Shown here in pieces: positions 46,271-55,454 of a DNA stretch of 64,000 nucleotides (position 1 is the first letter of the stretch; each line of letters opens with the position of its first letter). The notes below the pieces were generated by a model, which saw only the letters and a program-made list of their open reading frames with translations, had not been told where the DNA came from and ran no database searches. The DNA comes from JACRCT01 sp049841135 (GTDB taxonomy: Bacteria > Myxococcota > Myxococcia > Myxococcales > UBA5297), in contig JASGHK010000001.1 in NCBI GenBank assembly GCA_049841135.1, positions 682,001 through 746,000 on the forward strand, written 5' to 3'. Both the position numbers and the translations under genes were made by a program.

Positions 46271-47114
46271 CTACTCGTCCTCGCGCTCGACCACCAGGTC
46301 TTCTTCGTTGATGGTGGCGTTGATCTCGCTCTTCACCACCGCGAGCGAGAGCTGCTTGCGCGAGAGGTTGGCGAAGAGGACCGCCTCGTCCTCGTCGGGG
46401 TCCACGTTCGAGTCGAGCTGCGAGAAGAGGTCCACGGCCTTGGCGAAGTCGCCGGAGCGGCGCGAGAGCTCGGCGAGCAAATAGACGGTCCGCGGCTTGT
46501 CGGACTCGGCGACCTGGGAGTGGTCGAGCGCGTGCTGGTAGCGCTGGATGGCCTCGCGCTGGCACAGCTTCTCGAGCTTCCGGGGTCTGTAGGACGCGAG
46601 CGCACCAGGCGCCGCGCAGGTAGTAGTCGGCGACCCCGAAGGCGTCGTCCTCGGTCAGGAACTCGTAGATCCGCGCGCCCAGCATGTACCGCTCGGCTCC
46701 GTACGGTTCGCGCCCCTCGGCGATGCCGCGCACCAGGTCGCCGTGCCGGATGAAGCGGCGCAGGTCCTCGCAGTCTTCATCCTCGGGCAGGGCGAAGCGC
46801 TGCGCAGGGCGGTCGCCAGGCTGCAGCGACAGGTCCGCCTCGTCCTCTTCCTCCGGCCTCACCCCGTAGCCTTCCTGGTAGGCCGTGTACTGGCAATGCG
46901 GGCAGGTGTGGATGAGCGTCGGCAGCGGGTCGACCGCCACATAGCGCGGCCGCAGGTCCGAGTCGCGGCCCTCGGGCGGGCTCACCTGCGGCAGCTCCGA
47001 GGTGAACTCCGTGTTGCACAGCGGGCAGCGCAGGGCCAGCGTCGCGTACTCAATCGGCGGTGGCTTTCCGCCCACCGCCGCTCCCCGGATGCCCTTCGTC
47101 ATCTCGCCGCCCAT
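46271..47114 (-). CDS. DUF2225 protein with N-terminal zinc ribbon, frame break near 46590
   Basis: About 281 residues once the frame is restored. The N-terminus has two Cys pairs (RCPLCNTEF and HTCPHCQYTAYQEGYG) expected to bind zinc, as in DUF2225; the C-terminal half is TPR-like (REAIQRYQHALDHSQVAESD, then KPRTVYLLAELSRRSGDFAK). Between 46581 and 46610 the frame changes; adding GC back in tgcgctcgcg gives WCALASYRPRKLEKLCQREA and fits 282 codons. This break is not at a GATC. The role is unknown; the family is common in Firmicutes and Deltaproteobacteria. An ATG at 47102 is an alternative start. Confidence 0.75.
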
Positions 47115-47173
47115 TCCTCGCCTCGACTCTCCATCTGGACTTCGCCCCGCACGACTTCGGTTCGACGGAAGTC

Positions 47174-49117
47174 TCAGGGGTACTCGGGAACCGTTCCCAC
47201 CTCATAGCCGGCCGGCAGACCCGGGTCGGTGTTGGGAGAGCACGCGAACGAGCCGGGAGTCATCTTGCCGTAGTAGGCCATCTCCCGGGCCCCGCTCACA
47301 CCTGCCGGCACCACCTTCGCCGTCCCGTCCGACTTCCATTCCACGTCCGCCAGATGCCACAGCCAGCACGCGCCGGCAATGCCGAAGTCCTCGCCCGGTA
47401 GGGGCAGCACGGTCGGGAGGCTGGTCGCCGTGGGCTTGAGATAGACCGCGACGACAGGGTGGGCCGGGGTCACGCACCGCTGGGCGACGCAGCCCGTCCC
47501 CGCGGCGCAGTTGCAGAGGTCGCCCTCGAAGCAGCCGGCGCCCGAGCACGCGGGGGCCGAGCCCGAGGTGGCCCGGGCGTCGGCGAAGTAGTGCACGTAC
47601 AGGCCGTAGACACAGGTGCCCGACGCCTTGCAGGCCGGGTCGTTCTGCGGGCGGTCGAGGCTGACCGTCTCGACGCCGCCCAGCGTTCCCTGGTCGTCGC
47701 GATCCAGACGCGGGTCGTCCCCGGGGCCGGTCTCCCCCCAGTCGAAGCTCCCTCCCGAGCGCACCGAGAAGCCGTTCAGGTCGCCCTTCGAGTCGAAGAC
47801 GCAGCTGCTGGCGGCGCAGCTCGAGCCCGGTCGCACCAGGTGCAGGTCGAGGTCGACGCCCGCCTCCTTCCACGGAGGCTGCGCCACCAGGTCGCGGCGC
47901 GGGTAGGCGTCGAACTCCACCACCGCGCTGCCGGTCTTGCCGTTGGCGTCGGTGGCCGTCAGGCGGACCTTGTAGTGGCCGATGGCATCGGGCGCGAGCG
48001 TCGGAGTGGCGGTGGTCGCCTTCTGGAGCGTGGCGCTCGACTCGGCCGGCCGCTCCTCCAGAGTCCAGGAGAGCTTCAGCCCGTCCCTGCCGGTCTCGGG
48101 GCTCCCGGTGCACTTGGCAGGGTCCTTGGTGGCCAGGAAGTGGTCCGAGAAAGCCGAGAAGGTCACGAGCGCGTTCTTGCCGGGCTGGACGGGAGGCTGC
48201 GCGCCAGCGAAGTCCTCGTCGCCCTGGGCGTTGCGAGGCGTGGAGATCGACCCGTCGGGCCCCTGGGACTCGACGATGGCCGCACAGACCTGGAGGTCGG
48301 GCGCTGGCGCCAGGCTGCCGGTCAGCGCGACGCTGAGCTTGGGCGAGGCAGGGTCGTCGCTGTCGACCTCGAGGCTCGCTTCGCTGGTGGCCGCGCCACT
48401 CGTCGGATCGAACCGGACGTGCAGCGCCTGCCCGGCGCCGGGGCCGATGGGGAAGCTGGGGACGTTGATGGGTTCGACCGTCGCGAAGTCGGCGGAGCCT
48501 TTGATCGCCAGGGTCTGGACGGTCACCGGGAGCTCGCCCTCGTTGAGCAGCGTTACCGTGGGCCACGAGGGCTCGTCGATGACCTTGCCGTCGCTGCCGT
48601 GCTTCAGCGGCCGCCGGGCGCCGAAAGCGATGGCCGCCGGGCTCTCGGTGGCGCTGAACGCGCTGCAGGGCGTGCGGCATTCGGGAACGACACGGAGCTT
48701 GGGGCTCGCGCCGCGGCCTTTGAGGGTGACCTTCGCCGGCGAGTCGGGATCGTTGGTCGCCAGCACGAGCGTTGCCTGGTAGTTGCCGTCGGCTTGCGGC
48801 GCGAAGGTCAGCTGGAGCGTCGCGTCCTCCCCAGAATCGAGCTTGGTCGGTGCGTTCGCGACGGAGAAGGCGCCCTTGCCGGCGCCGTCGAGGGTCACCG
48901 ACACGAACTCGAGCGACACGGTCGAGGCGCAGCGGACCTCGAGCGTCTGCTGAAGCGTGCCGCCGGGGCGGACCTTGCCGAAGTCCACCGAGGCGACATC
49001 CACCGAAATCCTGCTCGAGACCCCGGACGTCTTGGAGTCCGGGCAGCCGATGGCGGCCATCAGCGCGAGGCCTACCCCGACCCACTTCGCCATCCACGGG
49101 CTGCGATGAATGAGCAC
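47174..49117 (-). CDS. Lipoprotein with choice-of-anchor D (ASPM-SPD-2-Hydin-like) Ig domains
   Basis: About 647 residues from a GTG preceded by gaggagacg; an ATG at 49093 is the alternative. The signal peptide ends MAAIGC (lipobox). Two or three Ig-like domains follow: SVDFGKVRPGGTLQQTLEVRC and LQLTFAPQADGNYQATLVL are the choice-of-anchor D style, repeated near residue 200 (TVTLLNEGELPVTVQTLAIK). The C-terminal 300 residues contain a PKD-like piece (ATDANGKTGSAVVEFDAYPR) and a Cys-rich domain with SWTLEERP and DLDLHLVRPGSSC. It is an outside, probably adhesive or structural lipoprotein. Such proteins are numerous in Myxococcota. Confidence 0.75.
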   Translation of the reverse strand: MLIHRSPWMAKWVGVGLALMAAIGCPDSKTSGVSSRISVDVASVDFGKVRPGGTLQQTLEVRCASTVSLEFVSVTLDGAGKGAFSVANAPTKLDSGEDATLQLTFAPQADGNYQATLVLATNDPDSPAKVTLKGRGASPKLRVVPECRTPCSAFSATESPAAIAFGARRPLKHGSDGKVIDEPSWPTVTLLNEGELPVTVQTLAIKGSADFATVEPINVPSFPIGPGAGQALHVRFDPTSGAATSEASLEVDSDDPASPKLSVALTGSLAPAPDLQVCAAIVESQGPDGSISTPRNAQGDEDFAGAQPPVQPGKNALVTFSAFSDHFLATKDPAKCTGSPETGRDGLKLSWTLEERPAESSATLQKATTATPTLAPDAIGHYKVRLTATDANGKTGSAVVEFDAYPRRDLVAQPPWKEAGVDLDLHLVRPGSSCAASSCVFDSKGDLNGFSVRSGGSFDWGETGPGDDPRLDRDDQGTLGGVETVSLDRPQNDPACKASGTCVYGLYVHYFADARATSGSAPACSGAGCFEGDLCNCAAGTGCVAQRCVTPAHPVVAVYLKPTATSLPTVLPLPGEDFGIAGACWLWHLADVEWKSDGTAKVVPAGVSGAREMAYYGKMTPGSFACSPNTDPGLPAGYEVGTVPEYP

Positions 49118-49243
49118 CGTCTCCTCGCTTCTGCCTCCGGCCGAACGACGCCGCACCTTAGCAGCCCCCAACCCCTCGGAACAACGAGGTTTTCGAGGAT
49201 CGTAGCGGACGCGCTCCAGCGTGTGGTCAACCTGAATACGCGG

Positions 49244-49272
49244 TTGACTTGCTGGGGTCGGTGTCGGATAGT
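49244..49272 (+). promoter_or_regulatory. Candidate promoter of the small RHH gene
   Basis: TTGACT (49244-49249; 5 of 6), 17 bases, then GATAGT (49267-49272; 4 of 6), about 85 bases before the start codon. It fits a sigma-70 promoter. Confidence 0.5.
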
Positions 49273-49356
49273 CAATCCCTGCTTACGACTTCGACCGCGG
49301 ATGTAGGCGCTCAAGCCTGCAGACGTCGGCCTCAGGGAACACCAGGAGCGACTGCA

Positions 49357-49578
49357 ATGCCCGGAACGGACAAGCGCAAGCAAAGCCTCTACTTCCCCGA
49401 GGACATGCTCAAGGAGATCCAGGAAGAGGCGAACCGGCAGGACCGCTCGCTCTCGTGGATCGTGCAGCAGGCCTGGCGTCTCGCGCGTGGCGAGATCATG
49501 CGCTTCCCCTCCGTCAACGACGTGATCGGCGGCGAGCGCGAGCAGGACGACCCGAAGGAGCGGACGGGCACCCCGTAG
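49357..49578 (+). CDS. TIGR04563-type small ribbon-helix-helix protein
   Basis: 73 residues. KRKQSLYFPEDMLKEIQEEA, then NRQDRSLSWIVQQAWRLAR and FPSVND, matches the small myxobacterial family TIGR04563, whose fold resembles ribbon-helix-helix DNA-binding proteins (a beta strand followed by two helices). It may be a repressor, perhaps of itself, but no target is known. The ribosome site caggag precedes the ATG; there is a candidate promoter 85 bases upstream and a clean terminator 42 bases downstream, so it is a monocistronic unit. Confidence 0.8.
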   Translation: MPGTDKRKQSLYFPEDMLKEIQEEANRQDRSLSWIVQQAWRLARGEIMRFPSVNDVIGGEREQDDPKERTGTP

Positions 49579-49619
49579 CTCGCTTCGCTCCCCTCCCCGC
49601 TCCGGTTCTGAAAACGCGT

Positions 49620-49639
49620 CGAGGCCCACCCGGGCCTCG
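49620..49639 (+). terminator. Terminator after the RHH gene
   Basis: Stem CGAGGCCC / GGGCCTCG with loop ACCC, preceded by aaaacgcgt and followed by tttcgcattt. A good intrinsic terminator, possibly acting both ways because the next gene ends on the opposite strand. Confidence 0.8.
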
Positions 49640-49677
49640 TTTCGCATTTCCTGGGTCGTCGAGCGGCGGGGCCGACC

Positions 49678-50520
49678 TCAGTGGCAGTCGGTGAGGATCC
49701 AGCGCGTCGCGGCCGTCGCCGGCAGCGGCTTGGGTTCGGTGTAGGTCTTCAAGAAGTACGTGGCGATGATCTCGAAGTCGTTGCCACCCGCCTCCAGCAT
49801 GTGAGTGCGGTCCGCCCCCTTGAAGGCCACGAAGTTGTCGCCGCCCCCGCCGATGAAGCTGTTGGTGGCCAGGCGCAGGGTCCGCTCCTTCGACGGCGGG
49901 TTGAGCGCGATGGACTCGATGGTGCCGTCGCGCTTCTCCAGCGTGATGCCGGTGATGCGCTGCCCCTCGCGGTCCAGCGCGCCGTCCGACTTGAGGGTCT
50001 GGGCGGGGTTGTTGCAGTTGGCCTCCACCGTCAGGCCATACAGCTGCATGAAGGCGCCGGGCGGGCTGGTGCTCCCGGTGGGCGTCAGGCCGCTGACCGC
50101 GTGCTCCAGGATGCTGCGCAGCTGCTCGTGGGTGACGGTGAGCACCACCACGCCGTTGTCGAAGGGCATCACCTCGCGCAGCACGCTGCGGCGCACGGGG
50201 CCCTTCTTGACCACCTCGCGCGAGACGCAGACGCCCTCGGACCGGATGGAGCCGGCGTTCTGCATGCCCACGTCGGGCCGCAGCGCGGCGGAGCTGGTGT
50301 CGAAGGCGTGGTAGTAGGCCTCGGCCACCAGCTGCCCGAAGGAGTTGTCCTGGGTGCGCACCAGCGACTTGATGGTCTGGATGTCGCCGCCGAGCCACCC
50401 GGTGACCTCGTCGGGGTCGGTGACGATGGGCGAGCACTCCTGGTTGTAGACGGGGCAGCCGCAGACGCCGGCGAGCACGGTGCCGAGAGCGAGAAGTTGG
50501 ACGAGTCGGTTCGCAGCCAT
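49678..50520 (-). CDS. Lipoprotein consisting of a 5'-nucleotidase C-terminal domain only
   Basis: 280 residues. The signal peptide ends VLAGVCGC (lipobox). The body is the substrate-binding domain of 5'-nucleotidases: QNAGSIRSEG, LREVMPFDNGVVVLTVTHEQL and TNSFIGGGGDNFVAFKG. The N-terminal metallophosphatase domain that carries catalysis in UshA-type enzymes is absent, so this is either a nucleotide-binding lipoprotein or half of a two-protein enzyme. A separate nucleotidase with the catalytic domain starts at 62964. It follows the TonB receptor gene by 14 bases, suggesting nucleoside or nucleotide uptake (inference). Confidence 0.82.
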   Translation of the reverse strand: MAANRLVQLLALGTVLAGVCGCPVYNQECSPIVTDPDEVTGWLGGDIQTIKSLVRTQDNSFGQLVAEAYYHAFDTSSAALRPDVGMQNAGSIRSEGVCVSREVVKKGPVRRSVLREVMPFDNGVVVLTVTHEQLRSILEHAVSGLTPTGSTSPPGAFMQLYGLTVEANCNNPAQTLKSDGALDREGQRITGITLEKRDGTIESIALNPPSKERTLRLATNSFIGGGGDNFVAFKGADRTHMLEAGGNDFEIIATYFLKTYTEPKPLPATAATRWILTDCH

Positions 50521-50534
50521 GGCAGGTCGGTCCT

Positions 50535-53276
50535 CTAGAAGCGGGCGCGGACGGTGAGGTTGGCGTTGAACCCCTCGCGCGGCAGGAGCCCAGTCATGCG
50601 GCCGGCGTCGGGGCGGGCCACGTCGTCCTTGAGGTCGTAGTTGGTGACGTTCGAGGCGCTCAGGGCGACGTCCATGTGGTCGAAGATGGGCTCGGTGCGC
50701 AGCTGGGCGCCGAAGAGCAGGTAGGCGGGGATCTGGTAGTGGCGCAGGACTTCGAGCTTGCTGCGGCCGTTGTTGCGCCGCTCGGCGCCGGCCTGGGCCA
50801 GCACCGCGAAGTTGACCCACTTGCCGATGGGGATCTGCGCGGCCCAGTTGACGCGGTACTGCGGCACGTCGGTCAGGTACTGGAACCCTTCGGGAGCGGC
50901 CAGGTCGTAGGCCCGGAAGTAGGAGTAGTTGAGGAAGGTGTAGGCGCGGCTGTTGACCTCGAAGCGCAGCTCGGCCTCGGCGCCGAAGACGTTGACGCCC
51001 TGCTCGCGGTTCTTGAGCGGGATGACGTTGCCGGTGTTGTCCACCGCCATGATCGGGTCGGTGTAGAGGTTGGCGAAGCCGTTGCCGCGCAGACGCACCT
51101 TGTTCTCGCCCACGGCCATGGAGGCCTCGATGCCCAGCTCGAAGGTGTCGATGAAGGCGGGCTTGAGGCCGGGGTTGCCCTCGAAGCGGCCCTGGTTGAA
51201 ATCGTTCATCGGCAGCTTCTCGGCGAGCTCCTGCAGGGTCGGGGCGCGGAAGGCGCGGCCGTACAGCGCCTTGACGCTCCAGCCGGGCATGGGCGTGAAG
51301 ACCAGGCCGAGCCGGAAGGGGATCCACGGTGCCTTGTCGCTGATGCTGGTGACGATCCGCGTTCCACCGGTGAACTTGCCGTCCGCGTCCACCTGCGGCA
51401 GCTGCGTCGCGTCCACGCGCAGGCCGGCGGTCAGCGAGAACCACTCCACCGGCCGCAGCACGTACTGGAGGAAGACGCCGCCCGAGAGGCGCGAGTTGAA
51501 CGCCTCCTGGTCCTGGAGAGGCACGTAGCCCGTCGGCACGCGCAGGTCGGAGAAGAGCGAGGTGCCCTCGAAGTTGAGCGTGTACCGGTACTCGGGCAGC
51601 CGCTCCCACCCGCCCGACAGGCCGAGCGTCAGCTTGTGCGCCTGGGCGATGGAGAGGTCGACCGAGGCGTCCAGGCCCAGCGTCTGCGCGGTGAACTCGG
51701 TGCGCTCGAACAGGCCGTTGGGGGTGGTGAGGGTGCCCAAGGGGTAACCGTCCGGAGCGATCTGGAAGAGCCGGTCGACGATCTGGTGGTCGAAGAAGAC
51801 GTGGGCCGCGAAGGTGCCGGAGGAGAACGGCACCTCCTCGGTGAGGTCGGCGAGGATGACGTCCCACTTGAGGTTGGAGTCGCGGCCCAGGGTGTCGAAC
51901 AGGCCCACCAGCGCGCCGCGCTCCTCGTGCATCCAGCGTACGGCGAGCTTGGTCTGGGCGCTGCCCGCCGGCGCGTAGCGCGCCTCGGCGCCGACGTTGG
52001 CGTAGAGGTTCGAGTCGTTGGTCAAGCCGGCCGGCTCGTCCTCGGGCCTGCCCGCCTTCACCATCGCCGCGGTGGCGCCGTCGCTCTTGATCTCGCGGCG
52101 GTAGCCGTCGGTGCGCAGGAACGAGCCGTCGCCGTAGAGCTGGAAGCCGGAGTCGGTCTTCAAGCCCGCCGAGAGGTGGCCGTCGACCGTGCCCTGCAAG
52201 CCGCCGGAGATGGCCGCCTCGATCGTGTCGCGGCGCTTGGAGACGACATTGACGGTGCCGAGGAAGGCGCCGGTGCCGAACAGGGCCGAACCGGGGCCAC
52301 GCATCACCTCGACGCGCTCCACGTTCTCGGTGGGGATGTTCAGGAGCGCCTTGGAGTCGTAGGCGTTGTTGAGCCGGTGGCCGTCGTAGAGCACCAGCAG
52401 CGCCGACTCATCGCGGATGCCGCGGACCGCCACCCGCCAGAAGCCCTGGACGTCGCGGCTGGTCTCGAAGCCGGGCACCAGCTTGAGCACCTCGGGCAGT
52501 GAGCGCAGCCCCAGCGAGCGCATCTGCTCCTCGGGCACGCCGCTGGCGATAGCGGGCGCCTGCGAGACCGACTGCGCCTGCTTGGTCGCCAGGCTCACCA
52601 CGTCCTCGGCGCCGAAGAGCGCCAGCTCCTCGTCCTTGACCCTGAGCGCGGGCTTGGGCTCCTCGTCCTTCTTGGGCTTGTCGGCCACCTTGTCGCCGGG
52701 CTTGTCGGCGATCTTGTCGGCGATCTTGTCGGCGGGTTTGTCGCTCGGCTTGTCGGCGGGCTTGTCGGCGACCTTTTCGACCTTGGCTTGCTTGTCGCCG
52801 CCTTTGTCGGCGGGCTTGTCCGCCGGGGGCTTGTCGGCCTTCTTGGGCTCGTCATCGTCCCCGGGCTTGATCTCGCCGGTCACGCGCACCCGCCGCGGCG
52901 AGGAGGCGTTGGCGAACAGCTCCTGCTGCCCGCCGAAGAAGTCGAAGGCGATGCAGTAGTACTCGATGCCGGGGGGAGTGACCTCGAAGCCGGGGATGAC
53001 GGCGCGGTAGAGATCGCCGTACTCGTTGGAGAGGTCGACCTGCTTCCACTGGCCGCCGCGCTGGCGGAACCGGCATCGGGCACGGGCCAGATCGTTGGCA
53101 CCGAAGATGTTGCCGACCAGCTCCAGGTTCTTGCCCGCTTCCCCCTTGGCCGGCGGGGTGTGCAGGAAGGTCATGCGCTCGCCGAGCGCGGGGAGCGGGA
53201 CGAGCAGCAGCGCGGCCAGGATGAGCGCGGCCCCGGCACGCAGGCACCGGGCTCGAGGAGGACGAGGGAGGTTCAT
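50535..53276 (-). CDS. TonB-dependent outer-membrane receptor with Ig-like N-domain and DKPADKP linker
   Basis: 913 residues. A signal peptide, then a 110-residue beta-rich domain (VGNIFGANDLARARCRFRQR), then a repetitive Asp-Lys-Pro-Ala linker (about 145-210), then the plug (LRSLPEVLKLVPGFETSRDV, VLYDGHRLNN, IPTENVERVEVMRGPGSALF) and a 22-strand-type barrel ending VRARF (C-terminal Phe). It should import a ligand with TonB energy. The linker of charged repeats is unusual and may span the periplasm or bind peptidoglycan. The nucleotidase-domain lipoprotein gene follows after 14 bases, pointing to nucleotides or a phosphorylated nutrient as cargo. Confidence 0.9.
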   Translation of the reverse strand: MNLPRPPRARCLRAGAALILAALLLVPLPALGERMTFLHTPPAKGEAGKNLELVGNIFGANDLARARCRFRQRGGQWKQVDLSNEYGDLYRAVIPGFEVTPPGIEYYCIAFDFFGGQQELFANASSPRRVRVTGEIKPGDDDEPKKADKPPADKPADKGGDKQAKVEKVADKPADKPSDKPADKIADKIADKPGDKVADKPKKDEEPKPALRVKDEELALFGAEDVVSLATKQAQSVSQAPAIASGVPEEQMRSLGLRSLPEVLKLVPGFETSRDVQGFWRVAVRGIRDESALLVLYDGHRLNNAYDSKALLNIPTENVERVEVMRGPGSALFGTGAFLGTVNVVSKRRDTIEAAISGGLQGTVDGHLSAGLKTDSGFQLYGDGSFLRTDGYRREIKSDGATAAMVKAGRPEDEPAGLTNDSNLYANVGAEARYAPAGSAQTKLAVRWMHEERGALVGLFDTLGRDSNLKWDVILADLTEEVPFSSGTFAAHVFFDHQIVDRLFQIAPDGYPLGTLTTPNGLFERTEFTAQTLGLDASVDLSIAQAHKLTLGLSGGWERLPEYRYTLNFEGTSLFSDLRVPTGYVPLQDQEAFNSRLSGGVFLQYVLRPVEWFSLTAGLRVDATQLPQVDADGKFTGGTRIVTSISDKAPWIPFRLGLVFTPMPGWSVKALYGRAFRAPTLQELAEKLPMNDFNQGRFEGNPGLKPAFIDTFELGIEASMAVGENKVRLRGNGFANLYTDPIMAVDNTGNVIPLKNREQGVNVFGAEAELRFEVNSRAYTFLNYSYFRAYDLAAPEGFQYLTDVPQYRVNWAAQIPIGKWVNFAVLAQAGAERRNNGRSKLEVLRHYQIPAYLLFGAQLRTEPIFDHMDVALSASNVTNYDLKDDVARPDAGRMTGLLPREGFNANLTVRARF

Positions 53277-53415
53277 GGAGGGTCCGGTTGGAGACGGCGG
53301 ATTGTCCGCCCTCCCCCGTCACCCGGTCAACGCTCCACTCGCTCGCACCTGCATCCGCAGCAGGCCACGGCGGCGTTGTCGGGAAAGCCGTACCGATCTT
53401 CTGGCGCTGCCCTCC

Positions 53416-53438
53416 GCGCCGAGCCAGATGCTCGGCGC
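53416..53438. terminator. Hairpin between the TonB receptor and M23 genes
   Basis: A perfect 9-bp stem GCGCCGAGC / GCTCGGCGC with loop CAGAT, located between two minus-strand genes, about 50 bases after the M23 gene stop. It may terminate that transcript, although no T run follows. Confidence 0.45.
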
Positions 53439-53486
53439 GCCATTGATGGACGGGTTCCGAGGGCGCTCCGGGCACGGAGCCCGGCA

Positions 53487-55454
53487 CTACCGACGACGAC
53501 GACGCAGCAGTCCCGCCGCACCGGCCAGCGCCGCCACCCAGACGAGCGGCGCGAGCGCGCTGGACGGCGAGCAGCCACAGCCGCCCTCGAACTTCTTGCC
53601 GATGCCGCTTCCGGCGTCGCCCGCATCGGGGCCAGGGGCGGCGGCGTCGGGGCGCGGGGAGCTGGCGTCGGGGCGGTCGGTGTTGATGACGACGCAGCGG
53701 CCGGCGACGCACCGGTAGCCCGAGGGGCAGTCGGCGTAGTCGTCGGTGAACCCGTTGCAGTTGTCGTCCATGCCGTTGCAGTCCTCGTTTTCGGGCAGCG
53801 GGCTGTTGCACTTGGTCCACGCGCCGTTCTTGCACTCCTGCGAGCCCTTGCAGGGCGCGTAGCACTCCTTGGTCAGCCCCTCGTCGGTGGCGTTGTTGCA
53901 GTCGTTGTCCTTGCCGTCGCACTTCTCGGTATTGCCCGGGAAGACCTCGGGGTCGTTGTCGTTGCAGTCGTCCCCGCCGGAGGTGCTGGGCGGGTGGCCG
54001 TCGCCGTCCTTGTCGGTGGGCAAGGTGGGGTTGACGATGATCTCCACCCAGACTTGGCCGGCGAAGCTGCTGTCGAGGTGGGTGAGACCCCAGTACCCGC
54101 GGTAGGTGCCGGCGGTCATCGGGGCGGTCATCGGCACCGAGAAGACCCGGTCCATGTTGGGGGCGACGACCTCGCCGTCGTTGAGGTCATAGGTGATGGC
54201 GGGGGCGCCCAGCCGGTCGCCGCTGAAGAACTTCCACTGGTAGCCGCTGCCCTTGCTCCAGGTCGAGGTGCCGGTGTTGCGGATGGTCCAGGTCTTGGTG
54301 AAGCTCGTCCCGCCCATGAAGTGCGTGTCGTCCGGGATGGTCTCGCTGACGAAGGTGGCCCCGTCCACGCCCGCCGGCGGGTCCTTGACGTTGATGGCCG
54401 CCCACACCTTGTCGCCGAAGAGCGCGCCGTTGCGGTCGGTGCGCCAGAAGCCGGTGTAGTTGCCGGGCACCATGGGGGCGGTCATCAGGACCGACCAGGT
54501 CTTGAGCGCGCCCGGCGGGGTCGTCTCGGTGTCCAGCGGCCAGGTCCGCGCCTGCGCCGAGAACTGCTCTTGCTCCTGGAAGGCGAAGGAATAGCCCGCG
54601 GCCTTGGTCCAGGTGGTGAGACCTTCGTTCTTCATGGTCCAGGTCTTCACGAACTTCTCGCCCGGGTTGTAGCTGGTGCCGTCGGGAACGGTCTCGGACT
54701 CGAAGGTCGCCTTGTCGAGGGAGTTGGCGGCGCACTTGCCGTCCTGGCCGCAGCTCATGCCCGAGGAGCAGGTGCCGCACTGGCCGCCGCAGCCGTCGGG
54801 GCCGCAGTCCTTCCCTGTGCACTGCTTGGTGCAGGCACTCTCGCAGGTCGTCGCCGGCAGGCGGCAGTAGGCGCCCTGGCTGACCCAGTAGGTCAGCGGG
54901 CCGCCGCAGGTGCCGGCGTAGGGATCGTCCGAGCCGTAGGTGGGGTCGATCACCTCGAAGTGCAGGTGCGGGCCGGTGGAGTTTCCCGAGGTCCCGGCGC
55001 GGCCCAGCTCCTGGCCGCAGGTGACCGTGTCGCCCGTCTTGACCCGGAGGCTGCCCGCGTAGAAGTGGCCGTAGATCGTGGTCTTGCCGTCGGCGTGCTG
55101 GAGCTTGACGTAGTTGCCGAAGCCGCCGCCGCAGGTGCTGCCCCACGCGCCGGCGCCGCAGCCGTCGTTGGTCTCGATCACCGTGCCCGCGGCCCCGGCG
55201 ACCACCGAGCGGACGTTGACCTGGCCCTGGACGCCGAAGTCGCTGCCGGCGTGCCCGTCGTACATCTCGGTGCCGCAGTTCCAGTCCTTGCCGCCCTGGT
55301 CGTAGTAGGCGGTGACGTAGCACTTGTTGGTGTCCATGCACTGGGCCGGCTGGTCGCAGCCGTTGAGCGGCAGCCGGAAGGCCGTGGCGTAGGACGCAGC
55401 GGGCCAGCTGCACAGCAGGGCCGCGAGGGACAGGCCGGCGAGGCGGGCGTTCAT
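53487..55454 (-). CDS. M23 endopeptidase with two NBR1-type Ig domains and MYXO-CTERM tail
   Basis: 655 residues. Signal peptide; the M23 (lysostaphin-like) domain has GHAGSDFG and HLHFEVIDP with its zinc His and Asp residues; a Cys-rich segment (CESACTKQCTGKDCGPDGCGG); two Trp-rich NBR1-like Ig domains, each opening with an E-T/V-P-D pattern and a KTWTMKNEGLTTWTK-type strand (about 250-360 and 370-475); a MopE-type metal-binding motif DCNDNDPEVFPGNTEKCDG; and the MYXO-CTERM tail GGCGCSPSSALAP, a helix and RRRRR. Likely a surface or secreted peptidoglycan endopeptidase, possibly used in predation (inference). Its ATG overlaps the stop of the gene before it. Confidence 0.9.
   Translation of the reverse strand: MNARLAGLSLAALLCSWPAASYATAFRLPLNGCDQPAQCMDTNKCYVTAYYDQGGKDWNCGTEMYDGHAGSDFGVQGQVNVRSVVAGAAGTVIETNDGCGAGAWGSTCGGGFGNYVKLQHADGKTTIYGHFYAGSLRVKTGDTVTCGQELGRAGTSGNSTGPHLHFEVIDPTYGSDDPYAGTCGGPLTYWVSQGAYCRLPATTCESACTKQCTGKDCGPDGCGGQCGTCSSGMSCGQDGKCAANSLDKATFESETVPDGTSYNPGEKFVKTWTMKNEGLTTWTKAAGYSFAFQEQEQFSAQARTWPLDTETTPPGALKTWSVLMTAPMVPGNYTGFWRTDRNGALFGDKVWAAINVKDPPAGVDGATFVSETIPDDTHFMGGTSFTKTWTIRNTGTSTWSKGSGYQWKFFSGDRLGAPAITYDLNDGEVVAPNMDRVFSVPMTAPMTAGTYRGYWGLTHLDSSFAGQVWVEIIVNPTLPTDKDGDGHPPSTSGGDDCNDNDPEVFPGNTEKCDGKDNDCNNATDEGLTKECYAPCKGSQECKNGAWTKCNSPLPENEDCNGMDDNCNGFTDDYADCPSGYRCVAGRCVVINTDRPDASSPRPDAAAPGPDAGDAGSGIGKKFEGGCGCSPSSALAPLVWVAALAGAAGLLRRRRR

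Noticed and set aside
52670..52850. A CRISPR-like short repeat array
   Set aside because: The repetition is protein-coding Asp-Lys-Pro-Ala in the TonB receptor linker, with variable units and no spacers. No CRISPR array or cas gene was seen.
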